Shown here one piece after another: positions 24,601 through 34,252 of a stretch of DNA of 34,301 nucleotides. The first letter of the stretch is position 1. Every line of letters starts with the position of its first letter. Location: assembly GCA_005223375.1 (NCBI GenBank), contig RXOD01003964.1:1-34301 (forward strand), written 5' to 3'. The DNA comes from Amoebophrya sp. AT5.2 (lineage: Eukaryota > Sar > Dinophyceae > Syndiniales > Amoebophryaceae). The position numbers were made by a program, and so were the translations under genes. The notes beneath the pieces were generated by a model, which did no database searches, was not told where the DNA came from, and worked only from the letters and a program-made list of their open reading frames with translations.

Positions 24601-27600
24601 AGTCACGGCCGGCCATGTACAAGTACGGCATTCTCAAGGTGACTCCTGGTCTACAAGTTGTGCTCGCGCACGTTCCGCCGCAAGCGGGGGGCATTTATCG
24701 GTCGTACACGCCGGCACACTACCGGCTGCAGCCAGCAGGAGCAGCTGCGGCACGTGGAAAGAAGTTGATGGAAAATGGAACGAGCCGGGGAGGCGGGAAA
24801 AACGCTTCTGCTGCAACTACCGGTGGGACAGTGGTGGCGGGCAACATCGAGATGGAAAAAGTCTTTCCGCATTACGGCCAAGCGTGGAAGTTCTTGGAAA
24901 GGCAGCCAGTCGGTACAGTGCTGCAGGCGAAGGGCTTCTACTACGTGAAGGCGACACAAACAACGTGGGTTTTGCTCTTCTCAGACGATCCCGAATTTGT
25001 CCGCGCGCCAGGAGCGGTTTTAGCGGGCGGTGCGTCTTCGTCATCGAGGGTAGCAAATCGGAATGCAGACCGTCCGTTTCACCCCCGGCATTCGATTTGC
25101 GCGTGGCTGTTTTCGCACCGTTTGGCGGCGCAGGAAGTGGATCCGCGGGTTTTGCGGCTGATGCACTTGCTGTTTCGCGCTGCCTACCTGGACTTTTATA
25201 ACGCCGACCCCGATGCGGAGCTAGTATATCCGAACCCGCCATCGGATTGGCAGGCCGCTCGCAGCGACAATCCTGAGCACCGCCTCTGCATCGAAGCTGT
25301 TTGCGATCTCGCTCGAAAACGCGGGGGCGACGCCGGCAAGGCGAAAGCGCTTGAGAACTATTTGCACAGCGAACGAATCCACGCGAAGGTGCTCCTTGAC
25401 GTTGTGGAGGGTATGGAGTCAGGCACGTGGGAGACGCCTGAGCAGCTACTCCAAGACAAATTGACGGCGCAGAAGCTAAACCCCGCGGTCGTAGATCAGG
25501 AGAATCTGGCGATATCGGCATGGTACGAAAAAGACACATGCGGGGACTTCAAGCCGAACGCAGCCGCTGGGCACGTGGCCAGCACGTTGCGCGAGTTCTA
25601 CGAGAGTAACGTGAAGGAGGCGTTTGAGCAGCTGTACAACCAGCTGCAGAGCATTGTTCGCGGGCCCGACTTCAAGAAGCCAGCGTACCAGAATCAGCTG
25701 ATCACGCTACCAAAGTACGGGCAGCGTTGCGAACAAGCGTTGCGCAGCGTCGCTGGGCACGACGAAGTCACTCGGCGGCGGGTGAAGCTGCGGTTAGGCT
25801 ACGACGTCGATTCCGAGTATCTGGACGACGATGAGCGCTCGGACGACGACACTGATCACAACGCTGAGGTTGGCGGCGGGAATATGACTAATGCCGCCGC
25901 CGGATCGTCGGCCAGCAGGGCGCTCCGTTTGAACGATGACGGCCACGGACCGTTGGCAGCAGAGAAGGCACTGAACGAAGAAAGCTTCGCGCAGTGCGAA
26001 GTTACCTACGCAGACACGGCAGCGGACCGCGCAAAAGATCGCGGCGGCGCACTATTTCCAACTTCCGTGTGCGGCTACGGACGTCCGCTGAACTCTCCGT
26101 ACGTAGCACTGAATCTGTGGGACGGCGACGCGCCCTTCTACGTGATACCCCTCGAACACGAGAAGATTAAACTTGCGTACACTGATTCCGATGGCCTGCC
26201 ACTCTCGTTTCTCCTGCACAAGGACGTGCTGGCTGAATTTTTGTGCGACTGCGCCGCGGAAGCCGTGTCGAAAGACGAAGATGCCGACGTGGCGGTCTCG
26301 CAGCTGCGCGAAAAGGTGCTGCTTTGGATCGGAAATCTGCTGCGGTCCCCGCTCCCGGAGGAGGTGAAAGCATGGGTCCTGCGCAAGGTCGAGCGCGAGG
26401 CCACGCTGGATGGGCCGCCCAACCTCGACGACGAGAGCAAGGTGAACCTGTCCGCGATTCTGTACAACATTCTGCGGCAGTGCCCGGCGGACACGCAGCG
26501 CGCACTGCGGCTGAAAAAAACCTTGGCAGCCGCGTGGGCGCTGGGGCCGCGCGTGGAGCGGCACCTGCAGCGCAAGAGCAAGCAGTTCGGCATCTACATC
26601 GCCAATGCTAAGACCTTTTCGCAGCTCGAGAAGCTCGGCTTCAAAAATGTGAAACTGGTCGACTATACGGAGCGGCTGCACTACCACGGCCTGCAGAAGA
26701 TGGCGAATCTTATTTTGCTCGAGGTGCAGAACCACTTTGCAAGCAGCAGCTACAGCACGATCTTCTACGCGCGGGGCCTGGGCACGATCACGGACACGCT
26801 TCTGAAGCACCTGGCTGAGTACACCCGGTGGAACCCCTGGGTGTACATCTACCTGGAGGGCACGGACATCACCTTCAACTGGCCCGAAAACCGGGACCGC
26901 TGCATTTTGGATTGCGCGGACCCCAACCCGGCGCACATCATCCAGTCGCTGCCGGATCTACTGAACGACGCGCGTATCCAGAGGCAGCGGCCGACGCACC
27001 TGGTGGACTATTCCGACGCGGCCGTGCGGGCACTGCCGACCAAGGAGAGCGTGTGCAGCCCGGCTGCGCTGCTGAAATTTTTGCGGGAGGCGCTGCCAGG
27101 CTGCTCGGGTGCATCGGGTAGTAGTAGCGGGGCAAGTGCGGGTGGTATGCACCTGAACACCGATCGAGACTTGTGGCTCGGGTCTAGTCGCGAATACGGC
27201 CTGGGCTCTTCTGATCGGGGCAATGAGCTGAAGAAAATCAAGAAGGAGCATAAAGCGAAGATTGTGTCGCGCACTCTGGGGGATTTTCGTCGCCGCGTGG
27301 ACCAGCACCTGCTGGACGACAATGGCAATAACGGTTATCGCGACATCCTGATCAACGGCCCGCCCGGCTGCGGCAAAACGCACAAAGCGGACCAGGTATT
27401 TCCGGAACTGGAATCGCGCGCAAACGTGCGCGTGCACAAGTTTGACTGCAGTGCGGATGTCTTGGTTCGGTCCACGCTCGCATCCCAGCTCAACCGCAAG
27501 GTCGGCGCAGTCTCCGGAAATGGCGGATCTGCAGCAAAAGCACAAGATGACGACGAGGACGACGATGCGGACGACGCTGGGCAGAGTCTTCAGCTGAGCC

Positions 27601-30143
27601 ACGCCACAGCGGGCGGGAAGAACGGCGGCGGAAAAGAACAGCGCGGAGGGCAGTTTCGCAATGTGTACATGCTCGATGAATATCACTTTCTCAGTGAGGA
27701 CCACAAGAAGGAGCTGTTTCGGTGGCGACGTGAGACCGATGGCTCGACTCAGATCGTGCTGATTGCCAATCGCATCGATAGCCGCGACCGCGAAAAGATG
27801 CGCGGCCTTGCAACCGCGGACGCTAACCAACCCCAATTCGGTTCCGCTGCCATGACTTCTTCGGATGCGCGCGACGACGGCTTCGTGCTGATTGAAACGC
27901 GACTGTCGCGGGAGACCGTTGAGGAGGTGATGGACAAGGATGGCATTCGCAATCCGAAAATTCGGCTTGCCATTCGGCGCTGGATGCTCGCGTCTCGGTT
28001 AGTCTTTGGCGAGGAGTCGGTTTCCTGCCGCATCGTGGACCGGCTGGCGCGCTGCTTACCCGACGGCCAGGCGGCGGCGCATACGCAGTCCGATTTGCAG
28101 AATCTGCTCTTGGACAAGGTGCCGACGATTTCCAAGGTCACTGCGGAACATTTTGTCGGCGCTTTTCTGCGGCACAACGACCAGCCTGGCGCGCACGGCG
28201 ACGGTCCATCAGGAGTTCTGTACCGCGTGGCGCAGCTGGACAAGGACGACGAACTCTGCTCCATTGTCGAATTTTTGGACCGCTATGATGAGCTCCACCA
28301 GTTGCCGCCGGTGTGCCGCTTGCTCGCGTGGTGCGGCTATGTTTTGTTCGCGACAGGGAACGATGGAAGCGATGCGACCGGCGATGAGGGAGCTGGCGAC
28401 GGTGGTATGAATGGCGGAGCTCCTGCGCCACCTGCCAGACGGGGTCGTGGTGCTAAAGGAAAGGAAGCGCCAGGGGCCGCCGGCGGAAGTGGAGCGAAGA
28501 GTAGGAAGCGGAAAAACGCAGAAAATAAAACGGCGAAGGCTGGCAAAGCGACGAAGAAGCAGAAGAAAAATGTAGAGCTGCTTGGCGACGATGATGATGA
28601 GTCAACGGGCAAGCGCAAAGGCAGTGCAGATACGCTCCCGAGTCACACCCCTTCGGATTCCGAGGCAGAAAAAGACATCGACTTCAACGACGATGACGAC
28701 CCTGATGACGATCCCTTCTACGACGCTGAGGAGGAGTCCGCCGAGGGGCTCGATTTTGGCCCGCTGCTGCAGCCCATGTACGTTGATCAAGTGAACTTTC
28801 CCTTCCAGCTGCGCGAAGCCTGCACCGACCACCTGCAGGGCCGGGCATTCAGCTGGGGCGGCGACTACAAGAACCTGGACGAGATGACGAACGCGCTGCG
28901 CTGCGGGCATTCGGTGGACTTCCGCGACGTGGGGGAGTCGCAGTGGAAGAAGCATCCGATCACGGACTGCGCTCAGTTCGTGCAACTGCTCTCGGTGGGC
29001 AAATCCGCGCACAAAATCCTGGAAAACGTGCAGCCGGCGAATTTGTGCAACCTGTTGGAGCGGTCTAACGGAAGCGAGGCAATCGAGCTGGCAACACAGA
29101 TTCTCAAATACAGATCCTGGCGCAGCGAAGGCCGCGTGGCGAGAAACCCCTACTACACGGCGGCGTGGACGCTGCTGCGGTGCGACCCTGGCCTGCAGAA
29201 GCCGGAAGATGTCCTGGAGAAAACCGACCCCAGCTGCATCGCGCCGCGTGGCGTCACTGCGCAGAGAAACGTAAAAGCGGGTCGTCCGCGGAATGCAGCT
29301 CGTGGAAACGTCTCGAGCATGGGTAACGGCGCCGCGGTGGACGTGAATGGATCGCCGTCCACGTCTTCGGATCAGCTACTGGGCCATGGACCGTCCGCAC
29401 AAGACCATCTTGTGTCGGTGCACTCGTGCCCGAACCTGCTGCAGAGCATGTTGTGGGCGCAGGAGCACGCCTACGGGGCGCGGTCGATTGCGTCCGGCGT
29501 TGATGCTGGCCGCCGCACGCGATTGCTTGTCGACTTGCTTGAGCTTTTGTCTACTTTCCCCGACACCGACAAAAAGATGCTCGGCCAGCTCTGGAGCGGC
29601 GAATTCGCGAAGCTCCTGCGCCTGCCGCCTCCGCCGACCCTGTTCGAGGCACTCCCAGCGCAGTACAGGCAAGTAGGATCATCCGGCAGTGAGCTCTTGA
29701 CGACGAAAATCACGCCCGGCACCCTGCGTGACATCTTGTTGGTGCGGCCTGCGGAAGAGCAGCAGTGGAACAGCGTCGCGAAGCAGCTGTGGAAGGTCCT
29801 TCACCAGCCAGACATGGCAACTCTGAACGAGGTTTTCCGCGATAGCCCGCACCTTCTTCTGGTGGACCCTCAATCTGATGGTAACCAGGGTGCATTGGCA
29901 GACGAGGTTGCCGCAAAAATCGTTCTGCTGGACACCTCTACCGCAACGTCCTCCGCATTGGACGGCGACCTGCAAAAGATTTTGCTGACAGGCGGTTGCA
30001 CGCTGCCATGTGAGACGAAGGGCGAGCGCCTCGTAGAGCTGTGCGAGCAGGCGCTGTCGAATACGGCGGCGTCTGACATTAACATCGAGGGGATGTTGGA
30101 GAGCGAAAAGGCAGTAGTCCGGAAGGAGCTGAGGGAAGTGTAA
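15651..30143 (+). CDS. Giant uncharacterised P-loop (AAA+-like) ATPase protein, 4745 aa (join 15651-16385, 16511-18694, 18825-30143)
   Basis: I do not recognise the family. The start ATG at 15651 has A at -3 and G at +4 and is the first ATG after an in-frame TAA at 15600; the stop is TAA at 30141. Layout: a basic/Ser-rich, acidic disordered N-terminus (1-155), a helical segment spanning the first intron, a beta-rich stretch (about 680-815), a very long mixed region, a conserved-looking block (about 3560-3712), then Walker A GPPGCGKT (3818-3825), Walker B VYMLDEYHF (D3924/E3925), sensor-1-like IVLIANR (N3955) and a helical lid with LIETRLSRE. The C-terminal part has a basic KR cluster (about 4199-4222), an acidic tract and about 480 more residues. 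The basic clusters suggest a nuclear location (inference). ATP hydrolysis is likely; substrate unknown. It follows the RNF213-like gene in the same orientation. Confidence 0.85.
16386..16510 (+). other. Intron 1 of the giant P-loop gene (125 nt, phase 0)
   Basis: Donor GTACTG at 16386 and acceptor TCCAG ending at 16510, both phase 0, join QKSTAHL to RYEMLRSLGKDF. The unspliced frame stops at 16401-16403. The interval is rich in T and A, in contrast to the exons. The join keeps a continuous charged helical region across the boundary, which supports one gene rather than two. Confidence 0.8.
18695..18824 (+). other. Intron 2 of the giant P-loop gene (130 nt, phase 0)
   Basis: Donor GTATTC at 18695 and acceptor TTCCAG ending at 18824 are both phase 0 and join RETKHS to VEFISVEKSNF. 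A likely branch point, AATAACTGAT, lies at about 18779-18788, about 40 bases before the acceptor, followed by a pyrimidine-rich tract. A second in-phase donor, GTTTTG at 18728, would keep 11 more codons. I prefer 18695 because every other donor in the window begins GTA. Confidence 0.75.
27342..27940 (+). other. P-loop ATPase core of the giant uncharacterised protein
   Basis: DILINGPPGCGKTHKADQ supplies the first strand and Walker A (27357-27380). Walker B VYMLDEYHFL has Asp at 27675 and Glu at 27678. A third strand, TQIVLIANRID (sensor 1 Asn at 27768), and an Arg-containing LIETRLSRETVEEV segment near 27890 follow the AAA+ order. An insert of about 50 residues rich in Asp, Gly and Lys (about 27500-27655) lies between Walker A and Walker B. 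Glycine-rich P-loop, acidic pair and polar sensor are all intact, so this is likely an active ATPase. The specific AAA+ clade is not identifiable by eye. Confidence 0.85.
28495..28740 (+). other. Basic cluster followed by acidic tract (NLS-like, disordered)
   Basis: SRKRKN and KATKKQKK clusters (about residues 4199-4222) form a bipartite nuclear-localisation-like signal. They are followed directly by DDDDES, a short Ser/Thr stretch, and a long Asp/Glu run (DFNDDDDPDDDPF and onward). Basic-then-acidic disordered linkers with SD/SE sites are common in nuclear proteins and are frequent casein-kinase-2 targets. Nuclear location is inference. Confidence 0.55.
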
Positions 30144-31147
30144 GAGGCATGGGCGGTTGCGGAGACGAAGAACGGCGATACAAGTGAAGCACAGCGCACC
30201 TGCGTTTTCTTCGAGCTTTTTTTTGCAATTCCCCTTTACTGATTTGAGGGGCAGGCGAACAACGAGAGCTGTGTCTAAGTACGCAATTTACGCAGCAAGA
30301 ACAAGATGCGAGACTTTCAAAATCTATTGGGAGACTACTTTCACTTTCTTATCCCGATATTCAAATCTTCGAACACGATTTGATTCCGAACATGCGCGTT
30401 ATGTTCGTGACTACGACTTGCTACCTTGATCTTTGATTTTCTGCGGAACTGTGAAACTGTTTTCATTCCAGTGGTGCTGTCCCAATTGGTTTGACCTGTC
30501 CTATTCCCTGCTGCAGAGCTTTATATTTTCTTGGTCCTTCCTCGGACTGGGCTGCATGACGTTTGTTGTCCTTTTCATCATCCTGGATCTCTCCCAGTTA
30601 AACAGGAGGAAGCGACGACTTGTATACTGTAAGCAGGCGCCGCGAAAAAAGGCGGCGCTGCGCTCCTTGATTTAGTGTTCTCGATGCCACGTTCTATCTC
30701 GATGCCCGCAACCGACGCACGTATGTGTTCATTCTCTTTTCGTTTCGTTGCGTCGTTCTTTTCGAGTGCGGAGGGAAACGCCACGGTCAGACTAATCGGT
30801 CATTGCCCAATCATCGTCCTGCAATGTGGTCGAATGCCCAGGACTTCTGTATGAATATCTGTCCCTCCGTTTGGAGCTACTGATGACAGTTTTACGTCTC
30901 CTTTTTGCTTGGCATCGGAAGGACTCCCCGCCCATTCCCGGTAAGTTTGGAATTAGGTTTTTCAGAGCATACGTAACGCCTCTGTCAACTTTAGTTTGCT
31001 TTTCGTTCGCAAAGCGCATTATGATGGTGTAGTAAAGCTTTTGCAGGAGCTGCACGGCTTAAGCTCGATCGAATCGAAATTATACGTAGGTAGGCCCCTA
31101 TTTCTGCATCGAACGAACGTAGTGGCAGGGGGTCAACACGCTGAAAA
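30144..31147. other. Intergenic spacer before the MORN gene
   Basis: 1004 bases, AT-rich with frequent T-runs. It contains the 3' UTR of the giant P-loop gene and the promoter/5' UTR of the MORN gene. Open frames at 30157-30429 and 30433-30675 have no recognised domain. The second encodes a hydrophobic stretch followed by KR-rich residues, but T-rich DNA produces such peptides by chance. No tRNA, rRNA or AATAAA was seen. A GC-rich hairpin stands out at 30637-30658. Confidence 0.6.
30637..30658. repeat. GC-rich perfect inverted repeat (7-bp stem, 8-nt A-rich loop)
   Basis: GCGCCGC (30637-30643), loop GAAAAAAG, GCGGCGC (30652-30658), with a possible outer G-U pair. The stem is entirely G+C inside an otherwise AT-rich spacer, which makes it conspicuous. 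It lies about 500 bases after one stop codon and about 490 before the next start. It could be a structured RNA element, a 3'-end or insulating element, or chance. Confidence 0.5.
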
Positions 31148-34100
31148 ATGGACGGCAACGGCAACAAGCGCCCTTACGCACCTGGGCCCCGAGCGGATGC
31201 GCCGCAGCCTTTGCGGGCCGGCAGCGTGCCCTCGCCGGAGTTCACGAGTCGTGCGGCTCAGCTGCAGCAACTGGCGGGAACGGGCGTGTTCGCATCAGCC
31301 AACAGTCCACCACCGCAAAGTCCGAGCCACGCGCCTCCCCGCGGTATCTTCGGGCCGGTGCCGAATCTGCTTGCGCCCTCAACCTCGTCGCCCGGCACGC
31401 CGATATTGAACTTCGGCGCACCAACCCGAGTGCCCACCAGAGGTGGGTCCGTCGCTGTTGCGGCAGTGCCGGCCGGCGACCATGCTACGGGTCGTTTTCC
31501 GATGGGGCTAGAAGCAGCGGAACGAGAAGCCGCAGCTCGTGCGCCAGAAACCGCTGCGTCACCAGTCGGCACGGGAGCGGGCGCAGAGAATGCAGGTTCT
31601 GCACCTTCCGGAGTGGAGCTGGCTGCGCAGATGGCGTCTCCGGCTCCAACGTCGGCACAAAGCACCACGAGACCGGAGAAAGCGGTTGCGAGCCCCAGCG
31701 CTTCGCCGACCTGCAAGTCCCCGCATGTGGGCTTGCCGAGTCTGTCGAGCGTCGCCACCATGGACGACAGGAAAGCACTCGAGAGGGGCGCTGATGGGCA
31801 GTGGTCGGAGACGCTCTTCCACAAAACGTCGAAGGACAGCATCATGGATGCGGCAGGCGCTAGTTCATCCTCCTCGAAGATGAAAGGGCCGAGTGGGAGC
31901 TCCGCGTCGTCCAGCTCCGCGATAAAAGTCAAAGCCACAGCAACATACGCGGAAGACGAGCGCGACGACCTCGAAGGTCGCATCGCACCGCCGTCGGCCG
32001 AGATCGACACGCAGCTCCGCGAAGAATTCAAGAAGAGCCGCGTGTCCTTCGCGGATTTGCTGGAAGAATCGTTCTCGGACGGCGGTGGGGACATCGCTGG
32101 ACAAGGTCGTGCAAATGACGAGGCAGAGGCTTCGCCTAGCAAGGGGAGCGGTAGTCGCAGCAGCACTTCGACTTCCTCCTCGCGCCGGAAGAGTGGGTCT
32201 GGGTTCCAGATAGAGGAATCCGCACGCCCGGACATCGACGGATCGCTGCGCGAACACGGCGGTGATCCGTCCTTTGTTGACGGCACGGACGGTACCGGCC
32301 GACCGCTCGTCAGTATCGATTTTACGACGGAGCGCAGAAGCGCGCTTCTCGGAACCACGGGGGGCGGATCCAGTGTCGAGTCTTCACCGACTCGGGCGTC
32401 GCCTGGCAAGACAGCATGGCAAGAACCGCACGAAACGGAAAAGCGAGAAGGTGGCGGCCAGGGCAGCAGCGCCAGCGGCGACGAGGTTGTTGTTGGCGAT
32501 GATGTCGGGGTGGGAAGCGGGGGCAAGAAGGCTGCGGGTCTCGACGACCAGCAGATGCCGCTAGAGACGGTTGGCGGATCTTCGTCTTCCAGCAGCACTG
32601 GCGATGGAGCGAAAAAAGCGGTTTACGAGGGGCAGTTCAACACGCGCGGGCGGAAGCACGGCGTCGGACGTCTGCGGCTGTTTGGAGGGGAATATCTGTA
32701 CGAGGGAGTGTGGGTGAACGGCAAGAGGCACGGACGCGGGGTGCTCCGGTCCGTGGCGGATCCGCGGAAAACGAAAGAGTGTTTGTACTACTTCGGGGAG
32801 CGTCGGGACCCGGTCCACGGCGTCTACAGCTACGACGTAGACGAAGGCGCCGGCGATCGCGAATCGCGGCCCTCTGCCTCCTCTTCGAAAAAGAAGCTGA
32901 AGGTGTACTTCTATGAGGACCTGAAGCAGTCCTGCGATCCGACGAACGGCGAGGAGCTCGACGAGGAGAAAAGCCGCGTCTGGGACCTGATTTGCGGCAG
33001 AGGGGTGGATTCCAACCCCAGCACGTCCACCAATCCAGTGAGTGCACTGTTTTCGTCCTCTCCGACCGGACCCGTGCCGCAGAGGGTGGACGCGAAAATC
33101 GTGTTTTCCGATCTTTCGTCGTACGTGGGCGAGTGGCAGGCGGGCAATATCCACGGCAGAGGCGTGCTACTGGAGAAAGACGGCATAACGAGGTACAGTG
33201 GCGAATTCGTCACCGGGAGGAAGCACGGCGAGAGCAAACAGGTCTGGTCGTACGGAAACGAGTACGCCGGCCAGTGGGTCGCGGGGAAGACCCACGGCCG
33301 CGGCCACGAGAAGTACCCCGACGGAAGCTGGTACCACGGCCAGTATGAGGACGATAGGCGGAACGGGGAAGGCGAGTACAAGTGGGCCGAGGGGCAGTAC
33401 TACAGCGGGCAATGGCGGTTCGGCAACTGCCACGGCGAGGGGAAGAAGATCTACCAGGACCGGGGGAGCTACGACGGGACGTGGAAACAGGACCTGCGGA
33501 ACGGACGGGGAGTCTACGTGTGGCCGGATGGACGGCGTTACGAGGGCCAATGGAAGGACGGAAAGAAGCACGGGGCGGGGGTGGAGAGCCTACCCAACGG
33601 GGCGAAGTACGAAGGTAAAATGCAGCTGCTGAACCGAATGAATTTATGACGCCACTGATACTCGCGATTTACTCTAGTGTTACGACTACAACCACCTTCG
33701 CCTGCATCTCCACCTGCTTTTCGTGAACGAAATGAATCGTCACACGCAGGCAACTGGAAGGACGACAAGCGACACGGGAAGGGGGTGCACCACTTCGTCG
33801 GGGGTGAGGTCTACAACGGCGATTGGTTCGAGGGTAAGAAACACGGGCGCGCGAAGGAAATCTATGGCGACCACGAGTTCTACGACGGCCAGTGGCAAGC
33901 AGATACGAGGCATGGGTAGTTTACCTTTACTGGTGGAAGTCCAAATATTATTTTTCGTGAAACGAGTAGCACGTGTTTCTTGTGGACCTAGCTGTCGATC
34001 GAGAATCCAATCCCCACAGGTACGGCAAGTACGAGTGGGATGACGGGCGCAAGTACATTGGCGAGTGGAAGTTTGGCAAGAAGCACGGTGCCGGCGTCGA

Positions 34101-34252
34101 GACGTACCCCAACGGCTCCGTCTACGACGGTCAGTGGCTGAATTCCATGCGCAACGGCATCGGGCACCACACCTGGCCGAACGGATCCGTCTACCTCGGT
34201 CAGTGGCGGGACGGCAAGAAGCATGGCTTCGGGAATATGACCGGACCAGCTG
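31148..34252 (+). CDS. MORN-repeat protein, 3'-partial (join 31148-33614, 33750-33915, 34020-34252 and beyond)
   Basis: The ATG at 31148 has A at -3 and G at +4, with an in-frame TGA at 31142-31144 just upstream, so this start is well supported. Residues 1-492 are Ser/Gly/Ala/Pro-rich and probably disordered. From residue 493 (32624) at least 15 MORN repeats follow (YxGxW-x4-HGxG type, about 23 residues each), with a roughly 120-residue linker after the second repeat that includes one degenerate copy (YYFGERRDPVHGVYSYD). MORN repeats form elongated beta-hairpin scaffolds that bind lipids or proteins; in alveolates they organise cell cortex and division structures. Two introns restore the repeats exactly. 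The gene continues past a donor at 34253. Any C-terminal catalytic domain would lie outside the window. Confidence 0.9.
33615..33749 (+). other. Intron 1 of the MORN gene (135 nt, phase 1)
   Basis: Donor GTAAAA at 33615 and acceptor CGCAG ending at 33749. Splicing completes the Gly codon and gives KYEG-NWKDDKRHGKG, a perfect MORN unit. Without splicing the frame ends at a TGA (33647-33649). Confidence 0.9.
33916..34019 (+). other. Intron 2 of the MORN gene (104 nt, phase 2)
   Basis: Donor GTAGTT at 33916 and acceptor CCACAG ending at 34019 join DTRHG to YGKYEWDDGRKY, restoring the repeat. Unspliced reading meets TAG at 33917-33919. The interval is T/A-rich. Confidence 0.9.

Larger units (their letters stand above)
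32624..34251 (+). repeat. MORN repeat array (15 or more units over three exons)
   Basis: Recognisable units begin YEGQF, YEGVW, YVGEW, YSGEF, YAGQW, YHGQY, YSGQW, YDGTW, YEGQW, YEGNW (across intron 1), YNGDW, YDGQW, YIGEW, YDGQW and YLGQW. Each is followed by KHG, RHG, RNG or a similar turn. The repeats are diverged at DNA level, so this is a protein repeat, not a recent tandem duplication. Confidence 0.9.

Noticed and set aside
26052..26936. 294-codon open frame on the - strand
   Set aside because: Opposite a conserved region of the giant P-loop gene. The composition reflects antisense codons and no domain is recognisable.
30433..30675. 80-codon open frame with a hydrophobic segment and KR-rich end, possible small membrane protein
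   Set aside because: It lies in T-rich intergenic DNA, where Phe/Leu/Ser-rich frames arise by chance. It overlaps the GC hairpin, has no gene-like codon use and no recognised homologue.
14886..31147. tRNA, rRNA, CRISPR, spliced-leader or transposon features
   Set aside because: I looked in the spacers and saw no cloverleaf, no direct-repeat array, no dinoflagellate-type spliced leader and no transposase or reverse-transcriptase motif.
31258..32598. 446-codon open frame on the - strand
   Set aside because: It lies exactly opposite the low-complexity Ser/Gly-rich part of the MORN gene. Its Ser/Pro-rich composition is the mirror of that codon bias, and it has no domain.
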